The translations under genes were made by a program, and so were the position numbers. Positions 58,420 through 64,000 of a stretch of DNA of 64,000 nucleotides are shown here, in pieces. The notes below the pieces were generated by a model. It worked only from the letters and a program-made list of their open reading frames with translations, was not told where the DNA came from and made no database searches. Source of the stretch: Woeseiaceae bacterium. Lineage in GTDB: Bacteria > Pseudomonadota > Gammaproteobacteria > Steroidobacterales > Woeseiaceae. Each line of letters begins with the position of its first letter. Within the stretch, counting starts at the first letter, position 1. The stretch is from assembly GCA_028289545.1 (NCBI GenBank), contig JANQPG010000095.1, positions 1 to 64,000 on the forward strand, read 5' to 3'.

Positions 58420-59510
58420 TGAGGCAGACGGCTTTATCTTCGGCACTTCTATTGCTGTGTCTTACGACCGTGACCGCTGCCGATGCCGACGACACTACTC
58501 CGCGCTGGTACTTTTCCCAGTTTCACTGGGAAAACGACGATATCTTTCCTCAACCTACATCTGAACCAGGCGACCGGTTCTACACCAATGGACTACGACT
58601 CACATGGTCGAAATATCTTGGTGAGGATGATCACAACCAGTTCGACAACCTTCCCGGTTGGTCGAAATGGACAGCCGAAAAGCTCTGCCCCCGGAAAGAG
58701 GTCGAGTGCACTTTCGCCGCATCGTTTTCGATTGGCCAGGAGTTCTATACTCCCGAACTCATCGAAGTACGCGCACCGCAACCGAATGACCGCCCCTGGG
58801 TCGGTTGGTTGTACACCAGCTGGATGTTGGGAATTTCGAGATCCGAAACGTCACGGCATGACTTTGACCTGCAGATCGGCGTAACGGGCCCCGCATCACT
58901 TGCCGAACAGGTTCAATCGGAATGGCACCGGCTGATCGATACTGGTGTCCCACGGGGCTGGGACAATCAGTTCGACAACGAAATCGGAGTCAACCTCTTC
59001 TACGACTATCAGAAGATCATCAGGCCTACGGCCAAGCGGCGAGTCGAGGTCGACTTCGTGCCCAACCTTCGAGTTGCCGGTGGAACGCTAATGACGAATA
59101 TGGCCGTTGGCGGTGTGTTTCGCGTTGGCAAAAACATTTCCGGCTTTCCGTTCCGGCGGCTCGAGTCTTTCATGTTCACGGGGCTCAGCACGTTGGGCTC
59201 AGAACAACAACCGCAGGCGCCGATCCTGGCAAAGGGGAGGCCGAAGTGGGAGTTCTACATATTCGCGGGAGGCTACGGAAAAGCGGTTGCTCACAACTAC
59301 TTCCTTGAAGGCAGCCTGTTCAGGAGTGATCCCGGGGTCAACCCCGAGGAATTCGTCTGGGATGTCTTATACGGGTTTAGCCTGCGCCGGAAACAATGGC
59401 GGCTGACGTACACCATCTCTCGTCGCGGCCCGGAATTCGATCGGACAGTGGGCACCGACAACGGCATCCATAATTTCTCGTCCCTGTTTGTGACGCGGGA
59501 GATCTTCTAG
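58419..59510 (+). CDS. lpxR: LpxR-like outer-membrane lipid A deacylase
   Basis: A 363-residue protein with a signal peptide (cleaved near TAADAD) and the LpxR-type start: HWENDDIFPQPTSEPGDRFYTNGLRLTW, in which the conserved Asn-Asp of the active site can be seen. The rest is a 12-strand barrel pattern with a final aromatic residue (REIF). LpxR removes the 3'-O-linked acyl chain of lipid A, changing the outer membrane and host or phage recognition. It is translationally coupled to the preceding membrane protein. The symbol is by family resemblance. Confidence 0.82.
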   Translation: MRQTALSSALLLLCLTTVTAADADDTTPRWYFSQFHWENDDIFPQPTSEPGDRFYTNGLRLTWSKYLGEDDHNQFDNLPGWSKWTAEKLCPRKEVECTFAASFSIGQEFYTPELIEVRAPQPNDRPWVGWLYTSWMLGISRSETSRHDFDLQIGVTGPASLAEQVQSEWHRLIDTGVPRGWDNQFDNEIGVNLFYDYQKIIRPTAKRRVEVDFVPNLRVAGGTLMTNMAVGGVFRVGKNISGFPFRRLESFMFTGLSTLGSEQQPQAPILAKGRPKWEFYIFAGGYGKAVAHNYFLEGSLFRSDPGVNPEEFVWDVLYGFSLRRKQWRLTYTISRRGPEFDRTVGTDNGIHNFSSLFVTREIF

Positions 59511-59556
59511 ACCCTGACCGACAACCAAACAAGAGCTCCTAGAAGCAGGAAAAGAA

Positions 59557-60009
59557 ATGTATATGACGATACTAGCCTGCTTGTAGCTCACCGCCAGTTG
59601 CCCAACCCTGACCCTACCCAAATTCGAACGACCGGACGACAATCCAAAAGCGATAAAGGCTCGCTGCGGATTGACCAGTACCGACTTCCCGTTGGTGTAT
59701 CCGATCGATTCTTCGGACCTGGCATGCGTTTGTCAGGTGGTTGCCGAAAGACACGAGACATTGCCGACGAAGAGACAACGTAAGGTCAATAACCTGAACC
59801 GGATTGCCAACCTGACGCTCTACGGCTTACTTGTTGCGGACGGCGGCGCAATACTATCTGATGTTCACGTGAGCGTCCTCGAGGGGATTACTTTCGGGAC
59901 CGCGAGCGTGAAGGTTCTTTCAGACTATTTGGGTCCCGCCGCCAAGTACGACGTATATCGACTCGGCGCGAATCAGTCTGGATGCGTTGCTGATGTGGGC
60001 GACGGTTAA
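59557..60009 (+). pseudogene. Lipoprotein gene with in-frame amber stop in the signal peptide
   Basis: Starting at the ATG at 59557 with AGGAAAAG upstream, the frame reads MYMTILACL, TAG (59584-59586), then LTASC, a lipobox, and continues without interruption for about 140 codons to the stop at 60007. The mature part begins PTLTLPKFERPDDNP and has paired cysteines (DLACVC). Either the TAG has broken a lipoprotein gene, or it is a sequencing artefact or a start lies after the stop (TTG at 59671). The stop sits just before the 479-bp repeat copy at 60033. Confidence 0.55.
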
Positions 60010-60396
60010 TGACTGACCGTGAAAGGACAAGATAATGTCGCGCGACTCGGTGAGATCGAGCTGAAAGTTGTCGGCGCCGGGCCCGTCGCCGTAGTTCTCG
60101 TCCCAACTGTCGTTGAGCGCGACCTTCCACTCATAGAAACCGGCCGGCACGGTGTACGTTGCCTGCCAGAGCGTAGTACCGGGAACATTGAGCAGTTCGG
60201 TAAACGCACATTCCGGCTGCCAGTCGCCGCAGGCATCGGCGCTGAGTTCGGATTGCAGGCTGCCGACGAGTGCAACGCCCGAAGGGTTAGTCGTGTGATC
60301 GGCCTGGGCTGTTGTTGCGCACAACAGTGCGGTCAATAACAGGCTGGTTTTCTCATGAAAGCGCCACGACGAACTAACAGATACTGACCGCATCAC
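59920..60396 (-). pseudogene. Truncated pullulanase-like gene (signal peptide and first X25 module)
   Basis: The first 120 residues match the secreted pullulanase at 45352-49011 closely, including the signal peptide end (TTAQADHTTNPSG) and the module GSLQSELSADACGDWQPEC. The similarity ends abruptly after TESRDI and the frame runs into unrelated sequence that overlaps the lipoprotein pseudogene on the other strand. All catalytic regions are missing. It still keeps a promoter-like region, so a short secreted module could be made, but it is most simply a gene remnant. Confidence 0.8.
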
Positions 60397-60511
60397 ATCC
60401 CCCCGGACTGTGCTAGTGAAGTCTTATTGACCGTAGGCAGGTGACGGCGGGCAGTCAATGCAATGAATTCGTATTCATTACGATTAGGTGCGTCGCGCTG
60501 ACGCGGCATTA
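60033..60511 (-). repeat. Copy 2 of the 479-bp direct repeat
   Basis: This copy matches 48648-49126 at a constant offset. Identity is high over the X25 module and lower over the signal-peptide and upstream region. Recombination between the copies would delete 11,385 bases and leave one intact pulA promoter and 5' end. Confidence 0.85.
60430..60479 (-). promoter_or_regulatory. Promoter and operator copy upstream of truncated pulA-like gene
   Basis: The elements seen at the pulA promoter are kept: TTGACT, 17 bases, TACGGT on the minus strand and the inverted repeat AATGAATTCGTATTCATT at 60462-60479. Their conservation while the spacer has diverged suggests selection or recent duplication. Confidence 0.5.
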
Positions 60512-60679
60512 GCTCTTTAGGCGCCTACTTTTTTTACTGCTTTGGAAACATTCAAGCGAGTCGATCAAACCTTCCGAAGACAGTGTTTTGATGTAGGCTT
60601 GTTCAGTGTGTGCTCGAACGGCCCCGTTCACGAACAACGCGAAACCGGACCGTGCGAAGAACCAACTGAGGAGATGACG

Positions 60680-62224
60680 ATGGGCTTGAAACGCTGGGCG
60701 GTACTTCTCACTTCAATCATAGCCGCGAGCGCGTCATGGTCTCAGGAGAGGCCGAACATACTGATTCTCTTTCCCGACGACGTAGGCTGGCAGAACGTCA
60801 GCGCCTACGGTTTGGGCACCGTAGGTTACGAGACGCCCAACATCGACCGTATCGCGCGGGAAGGTGTCATGTTTACGGATCACTACGCCCAACCTTCGTG
60901 TACCGCCGGCAGGGCGGCGCTCATTACCGGGCAATACCCCATCCGCAGCGGCATGACCACGGTCGGCCGGCCGGGCGCGGAACTGGGTCTCAAGCCGCAG
61001 TCGCACACCCTTGCGGAGGTATTGAAGCCGCTGGGATACGCCACGGGACAATTCGGTAAGAATCACCTGGGTGACAGGAACGAGCATCTGCCGACCGTGC
61101 ACGGGTTCGACGAGTTCTTCGGCAATCTCTACCACCTCAACACGCAGGAAGAATTTGAGCAGGTGGACTATCCGAAAGATCCGGAGTTTTTCGAGAAGTT
61201 CGGCACGCGTGGCGTCCTGCACACCAAGGCAACCGACGAAAACGACAGGACGGTCGATCCCCGTTTCGGCAGAGTCGGCAGGCAGACCATCGAGGACACA
61301 GGCCAGCTCAGCCGCGAACGAATGAAGACCTTCGATGAGGAAGTCATGGCACGCAGTCTGGATTTCATCCAGCGCGCCATTGATGCCGAAACGCCGTTCT
61401 TCGTCTGGTACAACCCGAGCCGAATGCACATGTACACCCGCCTGAGCGACGAAAGCCGCTACCTGGCCGCGGAATACACGACCGAGCACGATTTTTACGG
61501 CAGCGGCCTGATCGAACACGATCGGCAGATTGGCGAGTTGCTCGACGCCCTCGAAGAGATGGGCGCGCTCGATAATACAATTGTCGTCTACTCTACCGAC
61601 AATGGCCCGGAGCACAGCGCGCGGCTTCACGGCGGAAGGACACCGTTCCGCGGCGAAAAAATGACGACCTACGAGGGCGGTGTGAGGGTGCCCATGATGG
61701 TTCGCTGGCCCGGGAAGATTCCCGCCGGCACGGTCCTCAACGGCATTCAGGCCCACATGGATATCTACACAACCCTCGCGGCGGCGGCCGGCGAGCCGGA
61801 CATCGCCCGGAAAGTTGAGGAACGACACAAACAACCCATCGACGGTGTTAACAACCTCGACTACTGGATGGGCAACGCCAGCGAGAGTGCGCGCGACCAC
61901 TACTTCTACTATTACGAATCGAGCATCAAGGCGATTCGTTACCGGCAGTGGAAGCTGCACTTCGAGACCAGCGAGAACTACTACGACGTTTACAAGAAGC
62001 AGAAATTTCCGGTCATCTACAATATCCGCATGGACCCTTTCGAGAGCTTCGACGGTACAACCGATCGCTCAGACGTTGTGCAGGCTAAGCAGTGGCTCAA
62101 TGAGCCCGTGCAGCACCTGCTGGGAGAACACATCGAGTCGCTTGTGGAATACCCTCCCGTGCAGAAGGCCGCTACCTTTGACTTTAGTGCGCTCATGGAG
62201 CAGCTGATGTCGGGGGAGCAGTAG
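60680..62224 (+). CDS. Exported arylsulfatase-type sulfatase
   Basis: From the ATG at 60680 (GAGGAG six bases upstream; ATG 60674 is next to it), 514 residues with a signal peptide ending near ASWSQ. The active site has the metal residues in ILFPDDVGWQN, the formylglycine motif CTAGRAALITG and GKNHLGDRN, with VYSTDNGPEHSA as the late metal motif. It hydrolyses sulfate esters in the periplasm, needing a formylglycine-generating enzyme encoded elsewhere. The sequence between the truncated pulA copy and this gene (60397-60679) holds no other gene. Confidence 0.92.
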   Translation: MGLKRWAVLLTSIIAASASWSQERPNILILFPDDVGWQNVSAYGLGTVGYETPNIDRIAREGVMFTDHYAQPSCTAGRAALITGQYPIRSGMTTVGRPGAELGLKPQSHTLAEVLKPLGYATGQFGKNHLGDRNEHLPTVHGFDEFFGNLYHLNTQEEFEQVDYPKDPEFFEKFGTRGVLHTKATDENDRTVDPRFGRVGRQTIEDTGQLSRERMKTFDEEVMARSLDFIQRAIDAETPFFVWYNPSRMHMYTRLSDESRYLAAEYTTEHDFYGSGLIEHDRQIGELLDALEEMGALDNTIVVYSTDNGPEHSARLHGGRTPFRGEKMTTYEGGVRVPMMVRWPGKIPAGTVLNGIQAHMDIYTTLAAAAGEPDIARKVEERHKQPIDGVNNLDYWMGNASESARDHYFYYYESSIKAIRYRQWKLHFETSENYYDVYKKQKFPVIYNIRMDPFESFDGTTDRSDVVQAKQWLNEPVQHLLGEHIESLVEYPPVQKAATFDFSALMEQLMSGEQ

Positions 62225-62282
62225 TGTTGATGGTGTCGGCGCGACACCGACCATCGATCATCGCAACCCGGGTGGCCGCTAC

Positions 62283-63581
62283 TCATTCCAGGGAGAGCTC
62301 GAATTCCAGGCGCTCGCCGTCCCGTTCGATCTCCAGGGCCAGCGGCGTCCGGCGCATGATGTCTCTCAGCTCCCCGGGTGCGAATTCGGACACGGCTTTG
62401 CCATTGGCGCTAACTATGAGGTCTCCGGCCCGCACGCCAGTTTTTTCTGCCACGCCGCCCTCGATCACCTGCACGACTCTTATGTGAGACTCGCCACCTC
62501 GCGGCGGCAGCATGCCGATACCGTAGCCACGTCCGCCGGACGCCGACGCTCCGCGCTGCATTTGAGGCGCCGCCGGAGGCGGCGGTAGCGCCAGCTCGTC
62601 AGACGCGATGCCGAGCTCCTCGATCACATGCTCGAGCGCCTTGTCCGGCGCCACCTGGACATGCGGCGGAATTCCGCTGCCTTCCCAACCTTTGTCCGTT
62701 TGCGGATCGTAGGTCCGACCAACCGGCACGAACACTTCGAATCGCCCGTCGCCGAACTGCCGCGTGCTGCCGAAGTGTCCCGCCCCGCGGGTGGTGCCAC
62801 CGACGATCGTGGCTCGTCCCGTTCGCTTGAGAGCGAGCGTAAGGTGCTCGCACGCCGACGCCGTCAGGTCGGCCAGGACAAATACCGCCGTGTCCGCCCA
62901 AGGGTCGTCATCAGCCGATGGCCGCGCCACATGATGCCATCGCACAATTCCGGGCGGCGCATCCTGCGGTTCGAGGCTGGGGCGATTCGTGAACGACGCC
63001 TCGAGCACGCTCTCCGCCCCACTGCGCATGTCCATTGTCAGCAGGTGGATCGGTTCTCCGTACAATCTCGAAAACAGCACGTCCATGACGGACAGGCTTC
63101 CGCCAGGGCAGAACCGCAGATCGAGCACAAGAGCATCGGCGCCCCGATACTCGTCGAGGAAGCGCGCCATTTGCTCCTCTGCTTCTTCGCTGTCCGGCAG
63201 TCCGGTTATGGCAACGTACGCAACACCATCGGAAAGCCACGTGGCGTTCCGTAGGACGGTTCGCGACGGGCGCCGCGAAACCGCTGCGCTGCTCGCAACA
63301 CTGACCCGGAGATGGGCGTCCTCGCTGACTCCCTGCAGACCATCGGTCAACAAGGCCGCGAATTCGGGATCGCTCGGCGGGGCATCGTAGTCCCCCTGCG
63401 TAACACCGGACCGCAGATAGGAAGCGTACTGCTCGCCAACGTCCGGAAACAGGTAATACGTCTGCAGAAGTTCGGCGAGTTCCACGGCCGCGGCGCGGTG
63501 TTCCGCAGCGGCATTCCCGGCCATAGCTCGCCCGCCCGCGAAAACGAGCAGCAGCCAGGCCAGCCAGTATCTTCGCTTCAT
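62283..63581 (-). CDS. S41-like protease domain with C-terminal PDZ
   Basis: From the ATG at 63581 (GGGGG upstream), 432 residues with a signal peptide (cleaved near GRAMAG). A tail-specific protease core follows: ADALVLDLRFCPGGSL and the Ser nucleophile in LTASACEHLTLAL. The last 90 residues form a PDZ domain (VVQVIEGGVAEKTGVRAGDLIVSANG) placed at the C-terminus, not before the core as in CtpA. A linker rich in Pro and Gly (PPPPAAP, SGGRGYG) joins them. It is convergent with the sulfatase and is exported. The order of domains is atypical. Confidence 0.85.
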   Translation of the reverse strand: MKRRYWLAWLLLVFAGGRAMAGNAAAEHRAAAVELAELLQTYYLFPDVGEQYASYLRSGVTQGDYDAPPSDPEFAALLTDGLQGVSEDAHLRVSVASSAAVSRRPSRTVLRNATWLSDGVAYVAITGLPDSEEAEEQMARFLDEYRGADALVLDLRFCPGGSLSVMDVLFSRLYGEPIHLLTMDMRSGAESVLEASFTNRPSLEPQDAPPGIVRWHHVARPSADDDPWADTAVFVLADLTASACEHLTLALKRTGRATIVGGTTRGAGHFGSTRQFGDGRFEVFVPVGRTYDPQTDKGWEGSGIPPHVQVAPDKALEHVIEELGIASDELALPPPPAAPQMQRGASASGGRGYGIGMLPPRGGESHIRVVQVIEGGVAEKTGVRAGDLIVSANGKAVSEFAPGELRDIMRRTPLALEIERDGERLEFELSLE

Positions 63582-63778
63582 GACCGGCACCCCCTTTCAA
63601 AGCCATTAATAGCGCACGAAGCCCGGTGTCCGAAAACCTACGGTAGGGCCCCTTTGATCTCAGGATGCACGAGCGGGCCAACTCGTCGCGTGCGCCGGTC
63701 CCTCGAAGGCCAGGTAATGCTTCGACAAGCGCGTCGAATGCAGCGTCACCAGGGTATTGCGCACAGCGCCATGCTGAT

Positions 63779-64000
63779 TTATGCGGCCTTGCTTTCCGAG
63801 TCACTCATCCGGTCGATCAGCTTGACCGCAGCATCAGATGCTTCGCCTGCCTCAGCCGGAGCAACAGTGTTGATCACCGATTGAAGCAAACTGAGCTTGA
63901 ACGATTCGGAGTACTGGTAGCGGATGGCCGTGCTTCCGCTCCCTTCGAAGGAGCCCTCGCTGACTGCTCTAAGGAAGCTGCCAACCTGCTCGAAAAAGCC
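63779..64000 (-). CDS. 3' end of an unrecognised gene, cut by the window edge
   Basis: A minus-strand frame is open from the window edge to a TAA at 63779-63781, encoding the last 73 residues of a protein that continues beyond 64000. The visible part is alanine- and serine-rich with an amphipathic pattern (YQYSESFKLSLLQSVIN, then AVKLIDRMSDSES). Only the C-terminus is seen, so no function can be given. It is upstream of the S41-PDZ gene on the same strand, with a 197-base gap. Confidence 0.6.
   Translation of the reverse strand, partial: GFFEQVGSFLRAVSEGSFEGSGSTAIRYQYSESFKLSLLQSVINTVAPAEAGEASDAAVKLIDRMSDSESKAA

Noticed and set aside
60734-61960. A 408-codon minus-strand frame opposite the second sulfatase
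   Set aside because: It lies wholly inside a sulfatase gene with intact active-site motifs and looks like antisense.

Overview
The window looks like a chromosomal stretch from a high-GC, probably marine or aquatic gammaproteobacterium of the Xanthomonadales/Woeseia/Steroidobacter kind. The basis is the gene set (OxyR, tandem catalase-peroxidases, TonB receptor, secreted sulfatases, pullulanase, many signal peptides and lipoproteins) and codon style; no rRNA or taxonomic marker is present, so this is inference. No tRNA, rRNA, CRISPR array or intact insertion sequence was seen.

Layout. 0.2-6.6 kb is an oxidative-stress module: OxyR with the E. coli-numbered redox cysteines 199 and 208, an OxyR-like box, a secreted KatG, a pseudoazurin-type cupredoxin and a cytoplasmic KatG, with two strong intrinsic terminators. 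6.6-10.0 kb (minus strand) is a compact three-gene operon of patatin phospholipase, TIR-TPR protein and a SLATT-type membrane protein. All three are immune-effector families, but no nucleotide cyclase, SLOG, SIR2 or STAND partner is present; it is the best candidate here for an undescribed defence system. 10.2-16.0 kb is an overlapping plus-strand operon: YHS lipoprotein, MMPL/RND exporter, ferritin-like diiron protein, KAS III-like condensing enzyme and an MFS exporter, possibly a small lipid or polyketide-like pathway. 16.2-23.9 kb reads as a cyanophycin (multi-Arg-poly-Asp) utilisation cluster: RpiR regulator, YfcC-type permease, isoaspartyl-dipeptidase homologue with altered metal ligands, TonB receptor and secreted cyanophycinase.

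23.9-49.0 kb holds mostly single genes: sulfatase, NmrA-like protein, two-subunit molybdenum hydroxylase, SDR enzymes, beta-propeller proteins, ABC-F ATPase, a DUF1538-kinase fusion, a nuclease, an S41 peptidase, a DMT permease, an ankyrin protein and a large modular pullulanase.

49.1-60.0 kb looks, by eye, less GC-rich and lies between two direct copies of a 479-bp segment (pullulanase promoter plus 5' end). It holds an S41 gene remnant, a small six-cysteine peptide with a double-glycine leader and mirror-symmetric cysteine spacing, an operon for a sigma factor carrying its own membrane helix, a membrane protein and a secreted TPR-CHAT protease, a lipoprotein, a subtilisin-like protease, a membrane protein coupled to an LpxR-like lipid A deacylase, and a lipoprotein gene interrupted by an amber codon. 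This is a second candidate system, perhaps an envelope-stress or conflict island. 60.5-64.0 kb has a second sulfatase, an S41-PDZ protein and the 3' end of an unrecognised gene.
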